Shown: one piece after another, positions 8,360-15,182 of the stretch
How positions within the stretch are numbered: position 1 is the stretch's first letter
Layout of the letters: each line of letters opens with the position of its first letter
NCBI GenBank assembly: GCA_001771935.1
Contig: MERD01000008.1
Location: forward strand, 14,387-48,838
Source: Betaproteobacteria bacterium RIFCSPLOWO2_02_FULL_67_26
Lineage (GTDB): Bacteria > Pseudomonadota > Gammaproteobacteria > Burkholderiales > SG8-41
DNA: 34,452 nt
Direction: 5' to 3'
Program-made: the position numbers and the translations under genes
The notes under the pieces: model-generated
The model's database searches: none
What the model was told of the DNA's origin: nothing
Seen by the model: only the letters and a program-made list of their open reading frames with translations

Positions 8360-9214
8360 ATGACCAGTCTTGCTTTGCCAGTCCTATCGGCTACCGGCAG
8401 CCTGGAATCGTATATCCAGTCCGTCAACCGCTTCCCGATCCTGACCCAGGAGCGGGAGAGGGCGCTGGCCCGTCGCTACGCCCGCGAGGGTGACCTCGAT
8501 GCGGCACGGGAGCTCGTGGTGTCCCACCTGCGGGTCGTGGTCGCGATCGCCCGCGGCTACCTGGGCTATGGGCTGCCACAGGCCGATCTCATCCAGGAGG
8601 GCAACATCGGGCTGATGAAGGCCGTCAAGCGCTTCGATCCCGAGCGCGGCGTGCGGCTGGTGTCGTTCGCGGTGCACTGGATACGCGCCGAGATCCATGA
8701 ATACGTTCTGCGCAACTGGCGGATGGTGAAGATCGCGACCACCAAGGCGCAGCGCAAGCTGTTCTTCAACCTGAGGAGCCTCAAGCAGAGCCTCGCGAGC
8801 CTCGGGACCGAGGACGTCAAGGCAATCGCCAGGCAACTCGGCGTCAAGCCCGAGGAAGTGGTCGAGATGGAAACGCGGCTCGGCGGCAAGGACATCGCGC
8901 TCGAGCCGGCGGGCGAGGACGACGATGAGGGCTACGCCCCGATCGCCTACCTCGCGGCCGAGGACGCGGAACCCGGGCGCATCCTGGAGCACGAGGAAAC
9001 CGCGCGGCTGCGGAGCCGCGGCCTGGAGCAGGCGCTGGCCGGTCTGGACGCCCGCAGCCGGCGCATCATCGAGGCGCGCTGGCTCGCCGAGAAGGAAGCC
9101 GCGACCTTGCACGATCTCGCCGCGGAATTCGGCGTGTCCGCCGAGCGCATCCGCCAGATCGAGGCGAAAGCCCTTGCGAAGATGAAAGGTGTCGTCGCCC
9201 GGCACGCGGCGTAA
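8360..9214 (+). CDS. rpoH: RNA polymerase sigma-32 (heat-shock sigma factor)
   Basis: RpoH directs RNA polymerase to heat-shock genes. The 284-residue protein has region 1.2/2.1 (SYIQSVNRFPILTQERERAL), region 2.2-2.4 (DLIQEGNIGLMKAVKRFDP and VSFAVHWIRAEIHEYVLRNW), and the RpoH-specific box QRKLFFNLR after region 2.4. It also has region 3 (DVKAIARQLGVKPEEVVEME) and a C-terminal helix-turn-helix 4.2 (TLHDLAAEFGVSAERIRQIE). The start ATG 8360 has GAGG 5 bases upstream. A CIRCE-like operator overlaps its promoter, so HrcA-linked control is likely. Two hairpins follow the stop. It is the downstream neighbour of ftsX, but with its own promoter. Confidence 0.97.
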   Translation: MTSLALPVLSATGSLESYIQSVNRFPILTQERERALARRYAREGDLDAARELVVSHLRVVVAIARGYLGYGLPQADLIQEGNIGLMKAVKRFDPERGVRLVSFAVHWIRAEIHEYVLRNWRMVKIATTKAQRKLFFNLRSLKQSLASLGTEDVKAIARQLGVKPEEVVEMETRLGGKDIALEPAGEDDDEGYAPIAYLAAEDAEPGRILEHEETARLRSRGLEQALAGLDARSRRIIEARWLAEKEAATLHDLAAEFGVSAERIRQIEAKALAKMKGVVARHAA

Positions 9215-9261
9215 TTGCCGGCACGCCTCCCGGCAAGAGCCCCGGCCTGTCCGGGGCTTTT
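9215..9261 (+). terminator. rpoH terminator: two consecutive hairpins
   Basis: Immediately after the rpoH TAA, TTGCCGG (9215-9221) can pair with CCGGCAA (9230-9236). A second stem AGCCCCGG (9238-9245) / CCGGGGCT (9251-9258) with a 5-base loop is followed by TTTT (9258-9261). The second is a standard intrinsic terminator for the plus strand. It lies in the 52-base gap between the convergent rpoH and sco genes; no T-run follows it on the minus strand. Confidence 0.85.
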
Positions 9262-9266
9262 CATTT

Positions 9267-9860
9267 TCAGTTCGTCCCCAGCAAGATGCGGATGTCGTGC
9301 AGGAAGGCCGGCGCGCCTGCGCCGTACTGCGCGAACAGGCGCAACCGCCCCTCGCGGTCGAGGATGAAGGTGCCGGCGCCGTGGTCCACGCTGTAGCCCC
9401 CACCCTTCACCGGCTGTTTCTGGTAGTACACCTTGAATTCTTTCGCCGCGCGCGCGGTCGCCTCCGCGTTGCCGTAAAGACCGAGGAAGGCGGGGTTGAA
9501 TGACGGAACGTACTGCCTGAGCAGCTCCGGGGTGTCGCGCTCCGGGTCCACCGTCACGAACAGCACCTGCACCTTGTCGCCGTCGGCCCCGAGCGCCTTC
9601 ACCACCTGCGCCATGTCGGCGAGCGTCGTGGGGCAGACATCCGGACAGTGCGTGAAGCCGAAGAACACCGTCACCACCTTGCCGCGGAAGTCCGCGAGCG
9701 TGCGCGGCTTGCCGTTGTGGTCGGTGAGGTCGAGCGCCTTGCCGAAGCCCGCCCCCGACACGTCGGTGAGACTGAACTTCGGCGCGTCCCCGCCGCGACC
9801 GCAACCGGCGAGCGCGGCCGCGATCAGTACCGTGAAAATTGTTGCGGCCAGCCGCTTCAA
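9267..9860 (-). CDS. SCO1/SenC-family copper chaperone, lipoprotein
   Basis: SCO proteins deliver copper to, or reduce, the CuA site of cytochrome oxidase subunit II. The 197-residue protein has a lipoprotein signal (ALAGC, Cys at about 20), a thioredoxin-like fold, the copper-binding CPDVCP motif after FFGFTH, TVDPERDTPELL, and the conserved distal histidine in YSVDHGAGTF. The start is TTG 9860. The ctaB TGA (9885-9887) is in frame only eight codons upstream and no other start codon lies between. A GGGG run about 7 bases before it may serve as ribosome-binding site. It is the last gene of the SURF1-SCO-like-ctaA-ctaB-sco group. Confidence 0.94.
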   Translation of the reverse strand: MKRLAATIFTVLIAAALAGCGRGGDAPKFSLTDVSGAGFGKALDLTDHNGKPRTLADFRGKVVTVFFGFTHCPDVCPTTLADMAQVVKALGADGDKVQVLFVTVDPERDTPELLRQYVPSFNPAFLGLYGNAEATARAAKEFKVYYQKQPVKGGGYSVDHGAGTFILDREGRLRLFAQYGAGAPAFLHDIRILLGTN

Positions 9861-9884
9861 GCGGAAACCCCGCGCCGTCCGCCG

Positions 9885-10784
9885 TCAAAGCGGAATGCGG
9901 AAATAATGGTCGATGAGCAGCGCCGCGAACAGCGCCGTGAGGTAGACGATGGAATAGCGAAACGTGCGCTGCGCCAGACGATCGCTGTACGCGGCGTAAA
10001 TCCGCACCGCGTACCACAGGAATACGGCGTTCAGCAGCAGCGCGCAAGCGAGGTAGATCGCGCCGCTCATGCGGGTGACGAAGGGCATCAGCGTGACCGC
10101 GCTCAAGATCACCGTGTAGAGGAGGACGTGCAGGCGCGTGAACTTGTCGCCATGAGTGACCGGCAGCATCGGCACCCCGGCCCGGGCATACTCGTGCTTG
10201 CGGTAGAGGGCGAGCGCCCAGAAATGCGGCGGCGTCCAGGCGAAGATGATGAGGAACAGCAGCAGCGCGTCGGGCGCGATCTCGCCCGTCACCGCGGCCC
10301 AGCCCAGCACCGGCGGCATCGCGCCGGACGCGCCGCCGATCACGATGTTCTGCGGCGTCATCGGCTTCAGCAGCACGGTGTAGATGACGGCATAGCCGAC
10401 GAAAGTGGCCAGCGTCAGCCACATCGTGAGCGTGTTGACCCACTGGTAGAGGATGAAGAGCCCCGCGCCGCCGACGATACCCGCGAACGCGAGCGTCTCG
10501 CGCGAGGTCACCTGCCCGAGCGGCAGCGGCCGGCGGCTCGTGCGCGTCATCAGCGCGTCGATCTTCTGCTCGACCAGGCAGTTGAAGGCCGCCGCCGCGC
10601 CCGCGGTGAGCGCGATGCCGAGCGTCCCCGCCAGCAGCGCCTGCAGCGGCACCATGCCCGGGGTCGCGAGGAACATGCCGATCACCGCGGTGAAGACGAT
10701 GAGCGACACCACTCGCGGCTTGGTGAGCTGGTAGAACTGGCTGAACCGGGAGGCGAGCGCCGGGCTCGCGAGGCTGGTGGACAT
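9885..10784 (-). CDS. ctaB: Protoheme IX farnesyltransferase (heme O synthase)
   Basis: This UbiA-superfamily prenyltransferase converts protoheme to heme O by adding a farnesyl group, the first step to heme A. The 299-residue protein is multi-spanning. The UbiA aspartate-rich region appears as [22 protein letters not shown], and the second conserved region as [28 protein letters not shown]. The N-terminus begins [20 protein letters not shown], typical of CtaB/CyoE. It starts 13 bases after the ctaA stop and is followed by sco, so heme O/A synthesis and copper loading are encoded together. Confidence 0.97.
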   Translation of the reverse strand: MSTSLASPALASRFSQFYQLTKPRVVSLIVFTAVIGMFLATPGMVPLQALLAGTLGIALTAGAAAAFNCLVEQKIDALMTRTSRRPLPLGQVTSRETLAFAGIVGGAGLFILYQWVNTLTMWLTLATFVGYAVIYTVLLKPMTPQNIVIGGASGAMPPVLGWAAVTGEIAPDALLLFLIIFAWTPPHFWALALYRKHEYARAGVPMLPVTHGDKFTRLHVLLYTVILSAVTLMPFVTRMSGAIYLACALLLNAVFLWYAVRIYAAYSDRLAQRTFRYSIVYLTALFAALLIDHYFRIPL

Positions 10785-10797
10785 TATCTACTGGCCG

Positions 10798-11790
10798 CTA
10801 TTTCGCTTCCGCGGGTGACTGCTTGAAGACGACGAAGTTTAGCACCACCAGCGCGGCCAGCAAAAGCGCCGCGCCGGCATTGTGCGCCGCCGCCAGAGAG
10901 AGCGGCAGATGCAGCAGCACGTTGGCGATACCCAGTCCTGCCTGGACGAGCAGCAGCGCGGCGATCGCCGCCCCCACGACGCGCAGCGCCGGCGTCCACA
11001 GCGCCCACAGCGCGAGCCCGCCGACGTAGACCAGCGTGACCAGCGCTCCGGTGCGATGGCTCCAGTGGATCGCGATGAGCGCCTCGTGGGAGAGCGGCGC
11101 GCCGGCGGCCGTCACCCCGAGCTCGCGCATCACGTGGAATGCATTCCTGAAATCCATGTCCGGAAGCCACTGTCCGTGACACGTCGGAAAGTCGGTGCAG
11201 GCCAGCGCCGCGTAGTTCGCGCTGACCCAGCCGCCGAGCGCGATCTGCGCGGCCAGCACGGCAATTCCGAGCGCGGCCCACGGGCGTATCCGCGACGCAT
11301 CGGGCGCCGCCGCCGCGGGCCCGAACTCGCGCAGGGCGAGCCAGGTAAGCAGGCTTAGCGTCGCCATGCCGCCCAGCAGGTGAAGGTTCACGATGGCGGG
11401 CTTCAGCAGCATCGTCACCGTCCACATGCCCAGCGTCGCCTGGAATGCGACCACCGCGACGAGCAGCGTGGCCAGCCACGGCGACCCGCCGGTCTCGCCG
11501 CGCTTTCTCCAGGCGATCACCGCGATCGCCAGGATCAGCAGGCCCAGCGTGCCCGCGAGATAGCGATGGAACATCTCTTTCCACGCCCGTCCCGCATCCA
11601 CCGTTTTCCCGGGGAACGCCTGCTCGGCGCGCGCGACTTCGTGCGGCTCGTCCGGCACGCCGAGGATTTTCCCGTAGCATCCCGGCCAGTCGGGGCAGCC
11701 CAACCCCGCATCCTCCAGTCGCACGGTCGCCCCCACCACGATTACCAGGAAAGTGAGGGCGACGGCGCACAGGACGAAGGCTCGGTACAT
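10798..11790 (-). CDS. ctaA: Heme A synthase (COX15/CtaA)
   Basis: CtaA oxidises the C8 methyl group of heme O to give heme A for the aa3 oxidase. The 330-residue membrane protein has about eight hydrophobic segments. Conserved histidine-bearing stretches include HLLGGMATLSLLTWL in the middle and HWSHRTGALVTLVYV further on, and HNAGAALLLAALV near the C-terminus. VVIVGATVRLEDAGLGCPDWPGC-like sequence (VVGATVRLEDAGLGCPDWPG) at the N-terminus is characteristic. It starts at ATG 11790, 2 bases after the SCO-like gene, so the genes are almost certainly cotranscribed. Confidence 0.96.
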   Translation of the reverse strand: MYRAFVLCAVALTFLVIVVGATVRLEDAGLGCPDWPGCYGKILGVPDEPHEVARAEQAFPGKTVDAGRAWKEMFHRYLAGTLGLLILAIAVIAWRKRGETGGSPWLATLLVAVVAFQATLGMWTVTMLLKPAIVNLHLLGGMATLSLLTWLALREFGPAAAAPDASRIRPWAALGIAVLAAQIALGGWVSANYAALACTDFPTCHGQWLPDMDFRNAFHVMRELGVTAAGAPLSHEALIAIHWSHRTGALVTLVYVGGLALWALWTPALRVVGAAIAALLLVQAGLGIANVLLHLPLSLAAAHNAGAALLLAALVVLNFVVFKQSPAEAK

Positions 11791-11792
11791 GC

Positions 11793-12371
11793 TCAGCCGA
11801 TCTGCGATGCCTTCAGCAGCCGCGCCAGGTCCTTCACCATGCGCCGCGGGTCCGGGTCGCGCGGAAAGCGCATCACCAGGTTGCCGAGGGGATCGATCAC
11901 GTAGATGTGGTCCGCCACCGATCCCGCGGCCGGAAACCGCTCGAGCACTTCGGCCCCGGCGGCGCGCACCCGCCAGGTTCCCTCGTAGGGCGCGATCGCG
12001 TCGGCGCGCGGCGCGGCATCGTCCGTGATGAGCCAGGCCCGCTCCACGCGCTCCATGTCCTTGCCCTGTGTCAGCCGCAGTTGGCGCATATAGACGAGCT
12101 TCCGGTCGCAGTAGGCATCACAGCGCCCCGAGTCCAGGGTCACCAGCACCCATTTTCCCCGGAGCTGCGAGAGCCGGAACGGCGCGCCGTCCGCGAGCGC
12201 CAGCTTCGCCTCCGGCAGCGGCCGCGGCTCGATCAGCTCGCCGTAATTCACCGTGCGGGCGGGAGGCCAGAAATAATAAAGCAGGTACGAGGCCGCCACC
12301 GGCGCGATCGCCAAGGCGACCATCAGCCACAGGCTCGCGAGGCTACGTTTTTTCGGCGGCGCGTCGGACAT
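11793..12371 (-). CDS. SCO-like membrane-anchored thioredoxin-fold protein
   Basis: This 192-residue protein has one N-terminal membrane segment (about 11-34) and a periplasmic thioredoxin-like domain. RLSQLRGKWVLVTLDSGRCD is followed by a CxxxC pair at C84 and C88 (GRCDAYCDRKL). That spacing resembles SCO proteins, but the flanking residues differ from the CPDVCP of the true Sco in the same cluster. DHIYVIDPLGNLVMRFP stands where SCO proteins have their last strand, and HIY may offer a histidine. The type occurs in betaproteobacterial cox clusters. It overlaps the SURF1 gene by 29 bp (12343-12371) and precedes ctaA by 2 bases. A role in oxidase copper or thiol handling is inferred from context. 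Confidence 0.82.
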   Translation of the reverse strand: MSDAPPKKRSLASLWLMVALAIAPVAASYLLYYFWPPARTVNYGELIEPRPLPEAKLALADGAPFRLSQLRGKWVLVTLDSGRCDAYCDRKLVYMRQLRLTQGKDMERVERAWLITDDAAPRADAIAPYEGTWRVRAAGAEVLERFPAAGSVADHIYVIDPLGNLVMRFPRDPDPRRMVKDLARLLKASQIG

Positions 12372-13083
12372 GCGTCACGAGGTAGAACACGAGTATCGTC
12401 AGGGCCAGCGCGAGCCACTGGAATGCATAGCCGTAGTGCTTGTCCACGCCGAGGTCCGGCGGGTCCCATTCGCGCGCGAGGCCGTCATCGAGCGGGCTCT
12501 CCTGCTGGATCACGACCGGCTGCAGCGCAATCGGCACCGCCTGCCGGTAGCGCTCAAGCGTCAGGTTCTGCCACACCTTGCCCTCCGCTGACTGACCGGA
12601 GAGCTCGAGGAACCGCCGGCTCGGTGTAATCGCGAGCCCGGTGATCTCGACCATTTCGTCCGGCGTCTTCACCTCGGGCAGCCGGGCGCGGTCCCGGGTT
12701 CCCGCGATCCAGCCGCGATTCACCAGCACGTAGCGTCCGCCGCCGCCGCTGGTGCCGCCGCCGGCGCTCCCTATCTCGAGCGGCATCACCACGTGATAGC
12801 CCGCGACGCCGCGCCGTATCCGGTTGTCGATGAACACTGCGTGCCTGGGCTCGAAGCGCCCGCGCACCGTCACGCGCCGCCACTCCAGGTCCTCGGCCTT
12901 CATCGCGTCGGCGGGCAGTGTCACCGCGGGGCCGCTGGCGAGCGCCTCGAGCCGTGCCGCCATTCCTTCCTTCTCGTGCGCGCGCCCGAGCTGCCAGTTG
13001 GCGAGCGCGAGCGTCGCGGCGATGCCGGCGGCGGCGGCAAGCGTGGTGATCGGGCGCGGCTCAAATCGGAATGGACGGGACAA
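12343..13083 (-). CDS. SURF1-family cytochrome oxidase assembly protein
   Basis: SURF1 (Shy1) proteins help insert heme A into subunit I of cytochrome c oxidase. The 246-residue protein has the family layout: an N-terminal membrane segment with ALANWQLGRAHEKEGM, a periplasmic domain with RRVTVRGRFEPRHAVFIDNR, YVLVNRGWIAGTRDR and SPLDDGLAREWDPPDLGVDKHYGYAFQW, and a C-terminal membrane segment. The start is TTG 13083: an in-frame TAG lies nine codons upstream and there is no ATG near the N-terminus. Its 3' end overlaps the SCO-like gene by 29 bp. It is divergent from the small DUF2909-type gene. Confidence 0.94.
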   Translation of the reverse strand: MSRPFRFEPRPITTLAAAAGIAATLALANWQLGRAHEKEGMAARLEALASGPAVTLPADAMKAEDLEWRRVTVRGRFEPRHAVFIDNRIRRGVAGYHVVMPLEIGSAGGGTSGGGGRYVLVNRGWIAGTRDRARLPEVKTPDEMVEITGLAITPSRRFLELSGQSAEGKVWQNLTLERYRQAVPIALQPVVIQQESPLDDGLAREWDPPDLGVDKHYGYAFQWLALALTILVFYLVTHVRRAAEKT

Positions 13084-13114
13084 AGTGGCGAGCGGCGGAC
13101 GCTTGGGCTACACT

Positions 13115-13127
13115 CGAATCGGATTCG
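13115..13127. promoter_or_regulatory. Perfect 13-bp dyad between SURF1 and the DUF2909 gene
   Basis: CGAATC-G-GATTCG (13115-13127) is a perfect inverted repeat in the 52-base divergent gap, ending 8 bases before the GTG start at 13136. It could be an operator for either gene or a short hairpin near the ribosome-binding region. There is no further evidence of function. Confidence 0.4.
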
Positions 13128-13135
13128 CCAACACC

Positions 13136-13330
13136 GTGAAATTCGTCGTCATCCTGTTCCTGGTCTTCATCGTCGCCAGCCTCGGCTCGGCGCTCTATTT
13201 CATGGTCAAGGACAAGGGCCAGGGCGAACGCACGGTGAGGGCGCTCACGGTGCGCATCACGCTGTCGGTGGTGCTGTTCGTGCTGCTGATGCTCGGATTC
13301 TACTTCGGCTTCATCACCGGCAAGCTGTAA
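13136..13330 (+). CDS. Twin-transmembrane small protein (DUF2909 type)
   Basis: This 64-residue protein consists of two membrane helices (about 2-22, FVVILFLVFIVASLGSALYF, and 40-60, LSVVLFVLLMLGFYFGFI) joined by a short charged loop (MVKDKGQGERTVRAL). That pattern is the twin-transmembrane DUF2909 family, often found beside cytochrome oxidase genes in beta- and gammaproteobacteria. The start is GTG 13136; a longer upstream open frame runs antisense through SURF1 and is not credible. It is the only plus-strand gene inside the oxidase island. Its stop codon is the start of the A-run that forms the T-tail of the opposite-strand cox terminator. Function unknown; a link to the oxidase is inferred from place. 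Confidence 0.83.
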   Translation: MKFVVILFLVFIVASLGSALYFMVKDKGQGERTVRALTVRITLSVVLFVLLMLGFYFGFITGKL

Positions 13331-13368
13331 AAAAACGCCGCGCCGATGTTGTGACATCGGGCGCGGCG
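13329..13368 (-). terminator. Intrinsic terminator of the cox operon
   Basis: On the minus strand, a GC-rich stem of 14 pairs (13336-13349 with 13354-13368, one bulged base and a 4-base loop) is followed by seven T residues (A-run 13329-13335 on the plus strand). It lies about 75 bases after the coxC stop. The A-run includes the last two bases of the opposing DUF2909-type stop codon, so the two transcription units meet here with no spare sequence. Confidence 0.9.
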
Positions 13369-13412
13369 CCTGCTCCCCTACTGACGGGTTCCCCCCTTGT
13401 TATTCGCGCGCC

Positions 13413-13439
13413 TTGTTGTGTATTGTTGTTGGTGTTGTG
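13413..13439 (-). other. Unstructured CAA-rich tract after coxC
   Basis: The 3' untranslated region of the cox transcript reads as an almost pure C/A run over 27 bases on the minus strand, with a single T and no G. It lies between the coxC stop and the terminator. Such sequence cannot fold and differs sharply from the GC-rich surroundings. Its role is unknown. Confidence 0.5.
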
Positions 13440-13443
13440 CGGC

Positions 13444-14292
13444 TTATATCCAGTAGACGAAGATGAAAAGCCCGAGCCACACCACGTCGACGAAGTGCCA
13501 GTACCACGCCACCCCTTCGAAGCCGAAGTGGTGATCCGGCTTGAAATGCCCGGCGACGCAGCGGAACAGGATCGAGGTCAGCATGATGCAGCCGATGGTG
13601 ACGTGGAAGCCGTGGAAGCCGGTCAGCATGAAGAAGGTCGACCCGTAGGCCCCGGTGGTGAGCTTGAGGTTGAGCTCGGAGTAGGCGTGCCCGTACTCGT
13701 AGATCTGGCAGGCGAGGAACAGCAGCCCCAGGCCGATGGTGGCGAACATCCAGGCGATGAGCTTGTTGCGGTCGTTGCGGATCAGGGCCCAGTGCGCGAG
13801 CGTCACGGTCACGCCGGAAGACAGCAGCAGCAGCGTGTTGAACGCGGGGATGCCCCATGCCCCCATCGGCGTGAACGGATCCTTGATGCCCGGGCCCGTC
13901 GCCGGCCAGGTGGCGTTGAAGTCCGGCCACAGCAACTTGTGCTCGAGGTCCCCCAGCCAGGGCACCGACAGCACCCGCATGTAGAACAGCGCCCCGAAGA
14001 AGGCGGCGAAGAACATGACCTCCGAGAAGATGAACCAGCTCATGCCCCAGCGGAACGAGACGTCCACCTGCTTGTTGTACTGGCCGCTCTCGCTCTCGTG
14101 CGCGACCGTGTGGAACCAGCCGACGATCATGTAGGCGAGGATCGCCACGCCGAGGAACAGGATGAACTTGCCGGGCGACCAGCCGTTGAACCAGGACGCC
14201 GCCCCGGAAGCCATGCACAACAGCGCGATGGAACCGGTAATCGGCCAGGTCGAAGGGTCTGGAATGAAATAGCGCGCCGATGGGTTCAACAT
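13444..14292 (-). CDS. coxC: Cytochrome c oxidase subunit III
   Basis: Subunit III of the aa3-type oxidase stabilises the catalytic core and the proton uptake path. The 282-residue sequence has about seven membrane helices and conserved stretches RWGMSWFIFSEVMFFAAFFG, PAFNTLLLLSSGVTVTLAHW, CQIYEYGHAYSELNLKL, FFMLTGFHGFHVTIGC and a C-terminal WYWHFVDVVWLGLFIFVYW. Length is normal for the long bacterial form. The start ATG 14292 follows the DUF2970 gene by 15 bases. It is the last gene before the terminator at 13329-13368. Confidence 0.97.
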   Translation of the reverse strand: MLNPSARYFIPDPSTWPITGSIALLCMASGAASWFNGWSPGKFILFLGVAILAYMIVGWFHTVAHESESGQYNKQVDVSFRWGMSWFIFSEVMFFAAFFGALFYMRVLSVPWLGDLEHKLLWPDFNATWPATGPGIKDPFTPMGAWGIPAFNTLLLLSSGVTVTLAHWALIRNDRNKLIAWMFATIGLGLLFLACQIYEYGHAYSELNLKLTTGAYGSTFFMLTGFHGFHVTIGCIMLTSILFRCVAGHFKPDHHFGFEGVAWYWHFVDVVWLGLFIFVYWI

Positions 14293-14307
14293 TCTGCAAT
14301 CTCCCTT

Positions 14308-14523
14308 TTAACTCGTGATGGTGCGAACCAGCATCACCAGGCTCAATACGAGTATCGCCGCGGCGATCACGCCCGCCACGATCACCTGCACCGGCGAGAG
14401 CGTCACCGCGTCGTGCTCGTGCGCCGCCCGCCTGCGAATGCCGATGAAGGCGGACAGCACGGCCTTCGCCACCTGCAGCGGCGTCGCCTTGCGCGGCGAT
14501 TCGGGTTCCAGCGTCGTCGCCAT
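14308..14523 (-). CDS. DUF2970-family single-span membrane protein
   Basis: This 71-residue protein has an N-terminal cytoplasmic part (ATPLQVAKAVLSAFIGIRRR) and one C-terminal membrane helix (VIVAGVIAAAILVLSLVMLV). The sequence pattern, with a GxRR motif and HD before the helix, is that of DUF2970, which in betaproteobacteria lies between ctaG and coxC. ATG 14523 overlaps the ctaG stop by one base (TGATG), indicating coupled translation. Function unknown; likely an accessory of oxidase assembly by context. Confidence 0.87.
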   Translation of the reverse strand: MATTLEPESPRKATPLQVAKAVLSAFIGIRRRAAHEHDAVTLSPVQVIVAGVIAAAILVLSLVMLVRTITS

Positions 14524-15065
14524 CAACTGTCCTTCCCGGCCTTGCCCTCGACCTCGAAGAACGTGTAGGACAGCGTCACGGTGTTCACGTCCTGCGGCAG
14601 GCCCGGCTCCACCACGAACACCACCGGCATGCGCCGCGCCTCGCCCGGCGCCAGCGTCTGCTGGGTGAAGCAGAAGCAGTCGAGCTTCTTGAAGTAGCGC
14701 CCCGCGAGCTGCGGCCCGAAGCTCGGGATCGCCTGCCCGGTGACGCGGCGGTCGGAGCGGTTGCGCACCTCGAACGTGACCTGCGTCAGCGCGCCGGGAT
14801 GGATGCGCACGCTCTTTTCGACCGGCGTGAAGGTCCACGGCAGGTTGCTGCGGAGGTTGGCGTCGAATTCGATGGTCAGGAAACGCCCGGTGTCCACCTG
14901 GGTGTTCACAGGGGGAAGATCGGGCTTCAACACGCTGTTCAGCCCCAGCGCGTCGCACAGCACGCGGTAGAACGGCACCATCGCGAAGCCGAAGCCGAAC
15001 ATCGCGCAAGCGACGACGAGGAGCTTGACCAGCGTCTGCTGGTTGGCCTGCGCGTGGCTCACCAT
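14523..15065 (-). CDS. ctaG: Cytochrome c oxidase assembly protein CtaG (Cox11)
   Basis: CtaG/Cox11 delivers copper to the CuB site of subunit I. The 180-residue protein has one N-terminal membrane helix (VKLLVVACAMFGFGFAMVPF), followed by YRVLCDALGLNS. A periplasmic immunoglobulin-like domain follows with the copper-binding KLDCFCFTQQTL segment and PVVFVVEPGLP near the end. The family-typical start MVSHAQANQQTL is ATG 15065, which overlaps the 29-residue assembly gene by 7 bp; a longer upstream frame is not credible. Its stop shares a base with the start of the DUF2970 gene. Confidence 0.95.
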   Translation of the reverse strand: MVSHAQANQQTLVKLLVVACAMFGFGFAMVPFYRVLCDALGLNSVLKPDLPPVNTQVDTGRFLTIEFDANLRSNLPWTFTPVEKSVRIHPGALTQVTFEVRNRSDRRVTGQAIPSFGPQLAGRYFKKLDCFCFTQQTLAPGEARRMPVVFVVEPGLPQDVNTVTLSYTFFEVEGKAGKDS

Positions 15066-15148
15066 ACCCAGTGCCTGATCACGACCCCGATGTAGAACGC
15101 GGCCGCGATGGAGGCGAGCACCAGCGCCGTCTTGAGTTTGCTGCTCAT
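15059..15148 (-). CDS. Cytochrome oxidase small assembly protein (29 aa)
   Basis: This very short gene encodes MSSKLKTALVLASIAAAFYI followed by GVVIRHWVW, a positively charged start and a single membrane helix ending in aromatic residues. Such small proteins lie just before ctaG in betaproteobacterial cox operons and are called cytochrome oxidase small assembly proteins. ATG 15148 is 34 bases after the coxA stop, and its TGA lies within the ctaG start region (7-bp overlap). The tight fit on both sides supports it as a real gene despite its size. Detailed function unknown. Confidence 0.78.
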   Translation of the reverse strand: MSSKLKTALVLASIAAAFYIGVVIRHWVW

Positions 15149-15182
15149 GCCCGTGCCCGCGTCCGCGTCCACTGCCCACCCC

